A stretch of 56,825 bases of DNA from Candidatus Gastranaerophilales bacterium (GTDB taxonomy: Bacteria > Cyanobacteriota > Vampirovibrionia > Gastranaerophilales > UBA9579), in NCBI GenBank assembly GCA_028689995.1, contig JAQVCB010000009.1, positions 1 to 56,825 on the forward strand. The letters run 5' to 3'. Of this stretch, positions 47,089 to 56,407 are shown one piece after another. How positions within the stretch are numbered: the first letter of the stretch is position 1; the number at the start of each line of letters is the position of its first letter. Made by a program: the position numbers and the translations under genes. Under the pieces are notes generated by a model. The model was not told where the DNA came from, did no database searches, and saw only the letters and a list, made by a program, of their open reading frames with translations.

Positions 47089-49001
47089 AAAATACCTCTC
47101 TCCAAATCTGCTCGTTTATCGCTTTCAAAAAGATAAATTTTTCGTTTTTTCTGCTCTTTAGGTACAAAGGGTTTGAGATCATAACTGCCTGCAAGCTCAA
47201 GTTCTCTTGCCTGTCTTACTGCTTTATCCATCTGGTTATTTGATAGTTTCATTAATTTTGGATTAAGCTCATAGTTTCTCTGATCAATCGATCTCTTAAG
47301 GTCAGCAACCTTTTTGCTCAGTTCAACTTCATCAACATTAGCTCCAGTTTTTGCAGCTTTGTAATCTGCTTTCTTGAGTTTTGTAGCTTTTTTAAGGATT
47401 GATTTCTCAATATCAGTTTCAGTAAGAGCTGGGACAAGCTCCATAATATTGCCTTTGCCGATAAATTTGTCTGTATTTGCAGTAAATACCCAGCACTCCT
47501 GATAAGCATCAATATCTCGTCTTATATAGACTTTTTCCCCCTTAAATCCACTCATCCAGCCAGACCAATAGTTGACTCCAAGTTGCGAATCTCTAATTCC
47601 GTTTCTTCCTATAGTGACAATTTTTGAGCTTCTCATGCAGAAAAGCATTAGCGAGTCTTTTGGAACGGTTTTCATTAAGGTAAATTCTTTAGCAAACAGC
47701 TCATCAGGGGATTTGCCACGAAGCTTTTTACTTTTCGATGGCAATTTATTCATAATATTTTCAATAAAGTCATCAAAAGTTAACTTGAATTCTGTAAAAG
47801 TAAGAAGTTTATTTCCGCTTATCTCATTTTTAAGTTTTTCAGGACGTTCAACTACATTTCCGCCTCTGTAACCGACAACATGCTTTGACAGTAATTCTTT
47901 TACCTTCTTAAAATCTCTTTCAATTGGTTTTGTCTGAGCGTTATAAGGTAAGGAAAAGCGGGCTTCCACACCTAGAAGCCCGAGCATTGGGGTTGAGTGG
48001 TGGTCAGATAATTTGGTCCTTCCTCCTGCAAAATCCTTTGCTCTATAATCCTTACCGTTATCGATATAAATTTCGTCGGGTAAACCATACTTTAATGCCG
48101 AATAATAAAATGTTTGGAATATATGATCTGAGTTTCCGCTTTCTTCGTGCAATAGCCAGCCCAGCCATTTATTGGATTTAAGATCTCTCCAGGCTGTAAC
48201 CCAAGGGAAGCAAACTTTGCCTTCCTTATTTATTACAGCAACATCAATTTGAGCATGATCCGATACCCAGCACTGGCCAGACCTCACATTTGAATAATCA
48301 CGTTCGATATAATTAGCATACTTTTTATTCCATTTAGAATATCCGTATCTGGCAAGATAGATAGACTGCTTTGGAACTTCTCTTTGCAGTTTTCTCAGGA
48401 AAGTTCTTGCTGATGGGAAGTCATTATTTTTTGCACCAAAACATCCTTTTACAATCCGGTGACAGCTTTCGGCAGTCGGTGCGCCTTCTAGTAGATAAAG
48501 CTGTTTAAAATATTCTATCCACTCCCTTTGCAGCTTCGTTTTACCCGAATTCCCATGCGGATTACTGATTAATCCTGCAATTCCATAAAGCTCATATTTT
48601 TTCCTGATTTCCATTAATCTTGAATAAGAGGTTCTAAAATCAGGATTTTGGATATTCCAGTCATCAATATAATCCATTAAAGCCTGACCTCTGAGGTTCT
48701 TACTTGTATTTAAAATATGGATATATTTATCAGCCAGCTTTCTTGATTTCTCATCTGCAGAGTTATATAGCATCAATCCTTCAGCCAGATCATTATCTGA
48801 TTTTGAATACAGATTCTGAAATTCAACAGGCAAAGATGAAAGCATGACTTTATAGATATGATTCTTTTTCCTTTTAGAGACTTTAAAAACATACTTTCCT
48901 GAAGCACAGTTTTTTCTGAGAGTTTCAGCTTTTATGCCCAAAAGTTCACAGGCATTGTCCTCTGATATCCAAATATTAAGATTTCTTTCGGTGTTTTTCA
49001 C
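47073..49001 (-). CDS. MuA-like DDE transposase
   Basis: CWVSDHAQIDVAV, EIYIDNGKDYRAKDF, AQTKPIERDFKKVKELL; N-terminal HTH ACELLGIKAETLRKNC. Confidence 0.94.
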   Translation of the reverse strand: MKNTERNLNIWISEDNACELLGIKAETLRKNCASGKYVFKVSKRKKNHIYKVMLSSLPVEFQNLYSKSDNDLAEGLMLYNSADEKSRKLADKYIHILNTSKNLRGQALMDYIDDWNIQNPDFRTSYSRLMEIRKKYELYGIAGLISNPHGNSGKTKLQREWIEYFKQLYLLEGAPTAESCHRIVKGCFGAKNNDFPSARTFLRKLQREVPKQSIYLARYGYSKWNKKYANYIERDYSNVRSGQCWVSDHAQIDVAVINKEGKVCFPWVTAWRDLKSNKWLGWLLHEESGNSDHIFQTFYYSALKYGLPDEIYIDNGKDYRAKDFAGGRTKLSDHHSTPMLGLLGVEARFSLPYNAQTKPIERDFKKVKELLSKHVVGYRGGNVVERPEKLKNEISGNKLLTFTEFKLTFDDFIENIMNKLPSKSKKLRGKSPDELFAKEFTLMKTVPKDSLMLFCMRSSKIVTIGRNGIRDSQLGVNYWSGWMSGFKGEKVYIRRDIDAYQECWVFTANTDKFIGKGNIMELVPALTETDIEKSILKKATKLKKADYKAAKTGANVDEVELSKKVADLKRSIDQRNYELNPKLMKLSNNQMDKAVRQARELELAGSYDLKPFVPKEQKKRKIYLFESDKRADLERGILCEAN

Positions 49002-49065
49002 TATGTTAATTACCCCAGACTAATTCGTTAAATAGGAACTTAAGGAAATTATTATCCTGAAATGC

Positions 49066-49082
49066 ACGTCAAAATTTGACGT
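49066..49082. promoter_or_regulatory. Operator-like dyad between muA and repressor
   Basis: ACGTCAAA-A-TTTGACGT, perfect 8-bp arms. Confidence 0.6.
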
Positions 49083-49232
49083 AAAGAAAGCTAATTCATG
49101 TGCAAATTAACCCGATTTATGATAGAATTAAATAAAATTACTTTAGGAAACTATAAACCGATTATAGGAAATTAATTTCTTATTGTCAATCTGTAAAACT
49201 TAAATAATTTAAAATGTGAAAGAAAAAGATAT

Positions 49233-49910
49233 ATGGACGGTATTGGGTACAAAATTAAAAAAGTCAGAAAAGCATTAGAACTTAGCCAGATTGATATGGC
49301 TAAGGAATTAAGCACAACAGAGCGTACTCTCAGAGATTATGAAAAAGAACGCTTTGGAGTCGGGTATGATTTTTTGATAAAACTTGTAGAAAGATACAAT
49401 GTCAATCCTAACTGGCTTTTCAAGAATGAATGGCCAATGTTCTTAGAAGAAGATAAAGAAACAGGAATTAAGAAAATACCTTCCGAAAAAAAAGAAAATC
49501 TCATTTATATTCCCAAATTCGAGGTGAAAGCTGCAGCAGGAGCAGGAGCTTGTGTTGAAACAGAAGCATTAGAATATTTGGTTGCTTTTGATCAGTCGAC
49601 ATTAAGAAAAATCCTTGGATATATTTCTAAATCAATCTATGCCATTACTGCATCCGGCGACTCAATGCTTCCTTTTATAAATGACGGTGATCTACTTTTA
49701 GTGGATCATTCCAAAACCATGCCTCAAGACGGAGTTTACGTTTTAAGAATTGATGAAACACTCATTGTAAAAAGAATTCAATGCTTGCCAAATAACAGAC
49801 TGAAAGTTATGAGCGACAATCCAGTTTATCAGCCATATGAGGTTGATTTTAAAACCGATAATGTTCAAATAATTGGCAAGGTCATCTGGCAAGGCAAACA
49901 TGTCGGGTAA
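49233..49910 (+). CDS. Phage repressor: HTH-XRE plus S24 (LexA/CI-like) peptidase
   Basis: HTH LSQIDMAKELSTTERTLRDYE; AAAGAGA cleavage-like region; ASGDSMLPFINDGDLLLVD; ETLIVKRIQ. Confidence 0.93.
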   Translation: MDGIGYKIKKVRKALELSQIDMAKELSTTERTLRDYEKERFGVGYDFLIKLVERYNVNPNWLFKNEWPMFLEEDKETGIKKIPSEKKENLIYIPKFEVKAAAGAGACVETEALEYLVAFDQSTLRKILGYISKSIYAITASGDSMLPFINDGDLLLVDHSKTMPQDGVYVLRIDETLIVKRIQCLPNNRLKVMSDNPVYQPYEVDFKTDNVQIIGKVIWQGKHVG

Positions 49911-49955
49911 AGTCGTTTAGTATATAAGAATTAGAATGTGATAAATTAATTGTAT

Positions 49956-50855
49956 ATGGATAATATGTTATACGAATTTTTGATGGAATATTGCTACAAC
50001 GCTTATAATACTCAAGAAGGTTGTGGTTCATCTTCTTGTACTCATCCATTAGGACAGTGCAAATTTAATCATGAATGTTGGAAATGTTTACAAGAAGCTT
50101 ATTATACCTATCCTTGGGAAACTACAAAAAAAAGAAAACAATATAACTGTGAAAAATTAACTAATTCATATGTATATCGATCTCTAGATAGATATGCTTC
50201 TGAAATTTGGTATGCTTTAAATGAATCAGACAAATTAAAAGAATATTCAGAATATAATGTTTTATCAATCGGTTGTGGCCCAGCAACAGATTTGGTTGCG
50301 ATTGACTATTTTAATAAAGTAAATAAATTATATAAACCAATAAATTATTTTGGTATAGATAAAGAAACTGCTTGGGAGCACATTCATCAAAAAATTATGG
50401 AATTTAAAGAAAATGATCCTTGTCTAAATTCAGTAATATTTGATACTAATGAAATTTTAGATAGTTTACCTAAAATTGACGAACACTTTAATATTTTTGT
50501 TTTTGAATACATAATATCCAGCTTTAATAGCAAGGGAAATTTGGCAGATATTAATAAAATATATGACTGTTTAATAAAAAAATTAATTGAAAATGATACA
50601 AAAGAAGCCTTGATTATAATAAACGATGTTAATAGAACTGATAGAGGAAGAGATAAATTTGTAGAATTAATTGCTTCATTACAGTCATATGAGCTTCCTA
50701 TCCGAAATATTAAGCAAAAGTATTTTCAATATGATCAATATGGACAAAAATATGAACGTATTGATACCATATTTGGGCAAAGGTTTTCTCCCAATTTATG
50801 GCCAAATAATAAATGTACCAGTGCTCAACTTATTGTAAATATTGGGGAAAGTTAA
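49956..50855 (+). CDS. Methyltransferase-like protein with Cys-rich N-terminus
   Basis: Motif I-like YNVLSIGCGPATDLVAIDY; CGSSSCTHPLGQCKFNHECWKC. Confidence 0.65.
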   Translation: MDNMLYEFLMEYCYNAYNTQEGCGSSSCTHPLGQCKFNHECWKCLQEAYYTYPWETTKKRKQYNCEKLTNSYVYRSLDRYASEIWYALNESDKLKEYSEYNVLSIGCGPATDLVAIDYFNKVNKLYKPINYFGIDKETAWEHIHQKIMEFKENDPCLNSVIFDTNEILDSLPKIDEHFNIFVFEYIISSFNSKGNLADINKIYDCLIKKLIENDTKEALIIINDVNRTDRGRDKFVELIASLQSYELPIRNIKQKYFQYDQYGQKYERIDTIFGQRFSPNLWPNNKCTSAQLIVNIGES

Positions 50856-50856
50856 A

Positions 50857-51840
50857 ATGATAATAAGTGCGAGCAGAAGAACTGATATACCAGCATTTTA
50901 CTCAGAATGGTTTATTAACCGTTTGAATGAAGGATTTTTATATGTTAGAAATCCAATGAGTATTCATCAAGTAAGTAAAATAAGATTAACCCCAGATGTT
51001 GTAGATTTTATTGTTTTTTGGACTAAGAATCCAGAAGAAATGATATCTAAGCTTCATCAATTAGAAGATTATAATTATTATTTTCAATTTACTTTAACCT
51101 CCTATGATAAAGATATTGAATCTAATGTTTCATCAAAAGGAAAATGTATTATCCCTACTTTTAAAAAACTATCTGATAAAATAGGGCCTGAAAAAGTTAT
51201 CTGGAGATATGATCCAATTCTTTTAAATAAAAAATATACTCTCGATTATCATACAGACAATTTTGAAAAAATAGCAAAGCAACTCTCCAATTATACTAAT
51301 AGATGTACTATTAGTTTCCTTGATTTTTATAAAAAAACAGAGAGAAATCTTAAAGAATATTTTATTGAGGACTTTACAATTGATAGTCAAAAATTTTTAG
51401 CTAAAAGCCTTAGTGAAATTGCAAAACAATATAACCTTAAAATAGATACTTGCTCTGAGAATATAGATTTAGAAGAATATGAAATAACTCATGCAAATTG
51501 TATAGATGCTGAATTAATGGAGAAATTAACCAATTATTCTTTTAAAGTTGTAAAAGATAAAAATCAAAGAAAAGAATGTGGTTGCGTTGAAAGTATAGAT
51601 ATTGGAGCATATAATACCTGTAAGCATAATTGTAGATATTGCTATGCAAACTTTAATGAAAAACAAGTTGAAACAAATTGCTCTTATCACAACCCTAAGT
51701 CACCTTTAATTTATGGAGAAGTTTCAAATCTAGAAGATAAAATTACTGAGAGAAAAGTGAAATCTATAATTACAAAAATTGATTGCAAACAAGAACAATT
51801 AAATCTTAATTTTATTGAGAACCCCAAAAAGCAACTTTAG
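50857..51840 (+). CDS. DUF1848-like protein with C-terminal Cys cluster
   Basis: MIISASRRTDIPAFYSEWFINRLNEGFLYVRNP, VDFIVFWTKNPEEM, CGCVESIDIGAYNTCKHNCRYCYANF. Confidence 0.85.
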   Translation: MIISASRRTDIPAFYSEWFINRLNEGFLYVRNPMSIHQVSKIRLTPDVVDFIVFWTKNPEEMISKLHQLEDYNYYFQFTLTSYDKDIESNVSSKGKCIIPTFKKLSDKIGPEKVIWRYDPILLNKKYTLDYHTDNFEKIAKQLSNYTNRCTISFLDFYKKTERNLKEYFIEDFTIDSQKFLAKSLSEIAKQYNLKIDTCSENIDLEEYEITHANCIDAELMEKLTNYSFKVVKDKNQRKECGCVESIDIGAYNTCKHNCRYCYANFNEKQVETNCSYHNPKSPLIYGEVSNLEDKITERKVKSIITKIDCKQEQLNLNFIENPKKQL

Positions 51841-51933
51841 TAGGCTTACAAGGAAATTTCGAGGGAATTTTCCACTGCTGAAACTGATTTTGCTAAAGAC
51901 AATTATGTGACTGTCTAATTTTCAGGATCCAAC

Positions 51934-52905
51934 TTATTTTCTTCGTATTTCTCCAGAATAACAATATTTATCGGGCCATCTATTTGTATTATACTCTGCA
52001 ATTTTGTATTGACGCTTAATTTCTATATTAGACATAACTTTATCTGCAAAATGCTCATTACCAAATATTCTATATACATATTTAGAAATCTCAGATCCAC
52101 ATCTTGAATGCTCTATATTTGCTAGATTTTGCATGAAGCAATATTCAGTCTCTATTCCTTTACATTTATTATCCTCCCAATGATAGCAACTATATGGATA
52201 AATTGTTTTTAACTGACCTCCCGAGTTTCTATAATTTTTAAATTCAAGATTGATAAGTTGCGGGATATGCAGTCTAGAAGTATCTGGTTTGCTTGTAACA
52301 TCAACAAGCATAACAATGCCATTTATCGATAGTATTGATTCTGACAAATTAAAGAATTCTTTATAGCTGCCATAGTTAGCCGTGCTATTATAAAGTTCAC
52401 ATAGACATTTTGAGGATAGAATAATATCATAATTGTCTTCTCTTCGCAGTATTCGCCTTTTTAACCTAGTATTTATCTCTCTTTTTGTGAATTCTAAATG
52501 CAAAAACTCAATATCAATATCTGGAAAAAATTCACTAATAATATTTGCCTGATAATTAAGAGCCTCCTCATTTCCATCTATGGATAAGACTTTTATAACT
52601 TTATCATCATATAATTCATATATTTCCCATAAAAGTCCTAATAATGCACCTCCTGTGCCTGAACCTATATCCACAATCTTAATTTCATCTTTTCTGTTAA
52701 AAATTCTATATAACCTATCCAAATTAAAAATTTTGCGAAAAGCTTTTTGTACCTCAATAAAGCTTCTAGGGAAATATGTCCCCAGATAATTAAGATGTTC
52801 TTTTTCACTATTAGTTAGATTACTCATAACCCTTACCGGGTCAGGTTGATATATAGCGTGCATTTCGTTAAAAATATAATCATCAATTTCTTGAGGCAAT
52901 TGCAC
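51934..52905 (-). CDS. Methyltransferase-like protein with C-terminal Cys-rich region
   Basis: IKIVDIGSGTGGALLGLLWEI; YSCYHWEDNKCKGIETEYCFMQN...SRCG. Confidence 0.7.
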   Translation of the reverse strand: MQLPQEIDDYIFNEMHAIYQPDPVRVMSNLTNSEKEHLNYLGTYFPRSFIEVQKAFRKIFNLDRLYRIFNRKDEIKIVDIGSGTGGALLGLLWEIYELYDDKVIKVLSIDGNEEALNYQANIISEFFPDIDIEFLHLEFTKREINTRLKRRILRREDNYDIILSSKCLCELYNSTANYGSYKEFFNLSESILSINGIVMLVDVTSKPDTSRLHIPQLINLEFKNYRNSGGQLKTIYPYSCYHWEDNKCKGIETEYCFMQNLANIEHSRCGSEISKYVYRIFGNEHFADKVMSNIEIKRQYKIAEYNTNRWPDKYCYSGEIRRK

Positions 52906-53132
52906 TTTTCTTTTCCTTATATTTATTCGGTTAATTTTTATTTTTTATAAAGAATATTTTAACTTAAAATTATCAATTACATAAAATCCGAAAATCAATT
53001 TACAGAAATGTGACCTTGGTTAGGAATTTTAGAATAAATTTCGAAAGCCGCTGAAATTTTGACTTCCCCGTTTATTACTTGGTATGAGCTTTTTTGTATA
53101 AATTTATTTTTAAAACATAATGGGCATTTACA

Positions 53133-53170
53133 TTATTTTACATCTGTATTATAATACAGATGTAAAATAA
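53133..53170. promoter_or_regulatory. Perfect 38-bp palindromic operator/promoter-like element
   Basis: TTATTTTACATCTGTATTATAATACAGATGTAAAATAA; holds TACATCTGTA and TACAGATGTA plus a -10-like TATAAT, just upstream of RBS aaggagg. Confidence 0.85.
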
Positions 53171-53183
53171 GCAAGGAGGTTTT

Positions 53184-53534
53184 ATGCCTATTGAATACCA
53201 AAGACTAAATATTAATTATGTTCCAAAGCAATTTACAACCGCCTTTAATGAGAATGACGGACAAAAAATATGGGATTTTTTAATACATCCCGCAAATTAT
53301 ATTCGCTATGAAACTGCTGTGAAATTACGCCGTCCCCCCGTCGAAGTTATTGGGGATTTACTTGCGCAAGAATTTTCTTTAACTACAAGATCAAATATAC
53401 AAGTTAAACAAATGATAGGACACATGATTTATCAAATTATGACAGCTCTTGGGTACAGGCATTCAAGTTCAAATTGCAGAATACAAAATAATCAAGTTTT
53501 TTCTTCGGGGGCAAAGTATGAAAAATGCGACTGA
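53184..53534 (+). CDS. Uncharacterised 116-aa protein
   Basis: ATG preceded by aaggagg RBS and the palindrome; ...IQVKQMIGHMIYQIMTALGYRHSSSNCRIQNNQVFSSGAKY. Confidence 0.65.
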   Translation: MPIEYQRLNINYVPKQFTTAFNENDGQKIWDFLIHPANYIRYETAVKLRRPPVEVIGDLLAQEFSLTTRSNIQVKQMIGHMIYQIMTALGYRHSSSNCRIQNNQVFSSGAKYEKCD

Positions 53535-53563
53535 GGAAATTACGCAGTAATTTGCGAGGTCGC
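53527..53563. repeat. Nested hairpin overlapping the end of ORF 53184
   Basis: GCGAC-tgagg-AAATTAC-gca-GTAATTT-gcgag-GTCGC. Confidence 0.6.
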
Positions 53564-53824
53564 CGAAATTATTTGCCTGCTTTGCAGATAAACTATAAAA
53601 AACTTAAAATATAGACATATAAGTTAACCCGAGTTTACTATCATCCAAAAAGAGAATAGTATCAGCTAGTTTGAGAATTTTTATGCCAAGTCTGCATTTT
53701 TACGACGAATCGTGACTGGAATTTCTCGAAATTGGTGACATTAATTCTCATAAATGGTGTCCATTTACACTTGAATGGATAAAATTCAAAGATTACCAGA
53801 ATAATAAAATTGAAAAGACATAAT

Positions 53825-53932
53825 TTATTTATGTTGTTCATTTAATGAATTAAAGTTTTGTATGGCAAAATATATCAAACCAATTCCCATTAAAACAGCA
53901 ATTATAATGCTAAAAATTTCGTAACCGTTCAT
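53825..53932 (-). CDS. 35-aa single-TM small protein (absent from the ORF track)
   Basis: MNGYEIFSIIIAVLMGIGLIYFAIQNFNSLNEQHK*, directly downstream of 53944..54165. Confidence 0.5.
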   Translation of the reverse strand: MNGYEIFSIIIAVLMGIGLIYFAIQNFNSLNEQHK

Positions 53933-53943
53933 TTTTACAGCTC

Positions 53944-54165
53944 CTATAGTTGATTTAAATATTTATTGATTTCAATATTACATTTGCCAATAGCAAAAAA
54001 TATGAATACCCAAAAGATAAATCCAACTGTAATAAGTATTATCTTAACAATACTGTCAACAGATAACAGTAACGTTGCAATACCGGCAGTTAGAGCAATA
54101 AATGCAGTCCAATAACTTTTTCTTACTTCAATTAAATTATTTAATTTTTCTTTAAGTTTATCCAT
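53944..54165 (-). CDS. Small two-TM membrane protein
   Basis: VRKSYWTAFIALTAGIATLLLS and IVKIILITVGFIFWVFIFFAIG. Confidence 0.6.
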   Translation of the reverse strand: MDKLKEKLNNLIEVRKSYWTAFIALTAGIATLLLSVDSIVKIILITVGFIFWVFIFFAIGKCNIEINKYLNQL

Positions 54166-54278
54166 GGCAACATTTTAACAGTATTCAAATTGGTATGCAA
54201 ATAAATTTCAACGCAAAATTTTATTCTTTATTCAGGTTTAATACCTCAAGGTTTACCTTGATAGTGATTCCTTATTTC

Positions 54279-55640
54279 CTACCCATGCCTTCCGCTTAAA
54301 GCCAGACCAATTGCCTTTAAAAGAATACTAAAATCCCAGAACAGATTTCTATGTTTTATATAATAAAGATCATATCTTAACTTTTCAACTGTGTCGTCAA
54401 CAGATGCTCCATATCTGTACATTATTTGCGCCCATCCAGTCCAGCCGGGAGTCACCCAATGTCTTCTTCCATAAAATGGAATTTCTTTTCCGAGCATTTC
54501 TGTAAATTCGGGTCTTTCAGGGCGAGGTCCGACAAGACTCATTTCTCCTTTTATTATATTTATCATTTGAGGCAGCTCGTCAAATCTTAGTTTTCTGGCG
54601 ATTTTGCCAATACCGGTTACTCTCGGATCTTTATTGTTATCAACAGCCCAGACAGCACCGTTTGCTTCTGCTTTTTCTATCATTGTTCTGAATTTTATCA
54701 TATTAAAAATTTTACCATTTTTACCAACTCTGGTTTGTGTATAGAAAATTTTACCTCCATCAGCCAGTTTTACTGATGCAGCAAGAGTAATCAAGACTGG
54801 GGAAGTAACCAGTGTTATTATACTAGCTCCAACTATGTCAAAGATTCTTTTGCAAAATCTGTATATAGGACGATGTACTCTGGTTAAATCATAAATAAAC
54901 CAGTCAGGAGTAATGCTTTTGACAGGGATTTTAAGTGCCAAATTTTCATAAATTTCAGACATTTTAAAGAAAGTAATATCCTTGTTGGCGCATTCTGAAA
55001 TGCGTAAAAGTGATTCTGTTTTAATAGGACTATTTATTGCTATAATTATTATCTTTATATCATTATCTTTAATTATGCTCTTGATTTCGCTTATAGTTCC
55101 CAATACTTTTATTCCAAGCATTTCATCTGATAATTTTTCAGGATTATCATCCAGAAAACCCACTATATTATATTTTAATTTCGGGTGCTTTTGCAGTTCA
55201 TGAACCATTACTATGCCTTGTCTTCCTGCTCCGACAATTAAAACATTTTTAGATTTTTTAAAGTACCTAATATAATTAATAAAAACTACTCTCCAGATCA
55301 ATAAAAGCGGATACACAATAAAGGCAGCTAGTATAACGTGCATAGTATAGGATTTGCAGATATATAACAACAAAATAACTGGAATTATAATTCCAAGCAA
55401 AATAGCTTCAAGAATATGGTATGAATCACTCCATAGAAATTTGTAAGTTCTTATTTTGTAAAAACCCTTTAAAGATAAAATATATAACCATGATAATGAT
55501 GTAAAGATCGCAACAGTATAGAAGCCTATATTAAATTTATGGTTTAAAATCAATGAAACACATAAAAAAACAGCTAGAAATATTATAAAATCTGCTATAA
55601 ATAAAACGGTTACAGATTTTGAAATTTTTTTGTAATTCAT
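54279..55640 (-). CDS. Undecaprenyl-phosphate sugar phosphotransferase (WcaJ/WbaP-like)
   Basis: CoA-binding-like VLIVGAGRQGIVMVHEL, KRIFDIVGASIITLVTSPVLI, FKMIKFRTMIEKAEANGAVWA, LRFDELPQMINIIKGEMSLVGPRPERPEF. Confidence 0.95.
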   Translation of the reverse strand: MNYKKISKSVTVLFIADFIIFLAVFLCVSLILNHKFNIGFYTVAIFTSLSWLYILSLKGFYKIRTYKFLWSDSYHILEAILLGIIIPVILLLYICKSYTMHVILAAFIVYPLLLIWRVVFINYIRYFKKSKNVLIVGAGRQGIVMVHELQKHPKLKYNIVGFLDDNPEKLSDEMLGIKVLGTISEIKSIIKDNDIKIIIIAINSPIKTESLLRISECANKDITFFKMSEIYENLALKIPVKSITPDWFIYDLTRVHRPIYRFCKRIFDIVGASIITLVTSPVLITLAASVKLADGGKIFYTQTRVGKNGKIFNMIKFRTMIEKAEANGAVWAVDNNKDPRVTGIGKIARKLRFDELPQMINIIKGEMSLVGPRPERPEFTEMLGKEIPFYGRRHWVTPGWTGWAQIMYRYGASVDDTVEKLRYDLYYIKHRNLFWDFSILLKAIGLALSGRHG

Positions 55641-56122
55641 ATATTCAACTCTTATGGCGTTAGATCAGCTATTTATAACATAAATCATGATAAATGTAGT
55701 GCTTAAACCACTCCGATATTATTTAAAACTCCATTCTTACCATATTGTTCTTTATTTTATAACAAATATATTTTTATAATAAATATATTTATTTTTAATT
55801 ATTCAAACTAAGATTTCTTTTTTGAAAATTTTTATCTGTAAATTGTATAGATAGGGCACTGTTGATCCTTATTAGCAATATAGCATGTATAGAATATCTT
55901 TTAAATTTAATTTTTTACTGCATTTAAAAGATATTGGAAAGTTATTATCTATTTATAAAAAACCGCTTATTTCTTGTTTTTGAGAAAGTCGAAGCATACA
56001 TAAATTAGTACATTGTCCCCAAAATTATGATCGTAATTAAAAAATAATAATTTTCGAACCTCAAAAAAACACCCACATTCGATGTTTTGGGTGATTATTC
56101 TGATGACTAAAGTAAAAAATGG

Positions 56123-56196
56123 GGCGAGTGATGGGAATCGAACCCACGAATGCCGGTACCACAAACCGGAGCCTTAACCACTGGGCGACACTCGCC
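56123..56196 (-). tRNA. tRNA-His (GTG)
   Basis: Reverse complement folds as a cloverleaf, anticodon loop TTGTGGT, extra G-1 opposite C73, T-loop TTCGATT. Confidence 0.95.
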
Positions 56197-56243
56197 ACAT
56201 AATTATTTGTCTTTATAACATATTATATTTTAAAATAAGAAAA

Positions 56244-56315
56244 GCGGGCGAAGAGACTCGAACTCTCGACAATCTGCTTGGAAGGCAGACACTCTACCAA
56301 CTGAGTTACACCCGC
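56244..56315 (-). tRNA. tRNA-Gly (TCC)
   Basis: Reverse complement gcgggtgtaactcagttggtagagtgtctgccTTCCaagcag...; anticodon TCC; acceptor stem GCGGGTG-like. Confidence 0.95.
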
Positions 56316-56334
56316 AGGTTAATTAAAAAAGAAT

Positions 56335-56407
56335 CGGGATGACACGATTTGAACGTGCGACCCCCTCGTCCCAAGCGAGGTGCGCTACCAAGCTGCGCTA
56401 CATCCCG
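56335..56407 (-). tRNA. tRNA-Pro (TGG)
   Basis: Reverse complement cgggatgtagcgcagcttggtagcgcacctcgcttgggacgagggggtcgcacgttcaaatcgtgtcatcccg; anticodon TGG. Confidence 0.96.

Larger units (their letters stand above)
18673..49950. mobile_element. Mu-like prophage (approximate limits; right limit could extend to ~54.2 kb)
   Basis: MuA/MuB/Mor/gp16 early set, Mu-type terminase/portal/gpF/gpG, capsid, sheath, tube, TMP, baseplate, tail fibre, repressor. Confidence 0.88.

Noticed and set aside
47572-47871. 99-aa plus-strand ORF within muA
   Set aside because: Antisense to the confirmed transposase; low-complexity composition.
51934-52905. Firm assignment to Rsm22-type ribosomal methyltransferase
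   Set aside because: The Cys-rich C-terminus is only loosely reminiscent; the motif spacing is not convincing without a profile search.
56121-56407. tRNA cluster as prophage attachment site
   Set aside because: The phage is Mu-type (DDE transposase), which does not need tRNA att sites, and no tRNA fragment duplication was seen.
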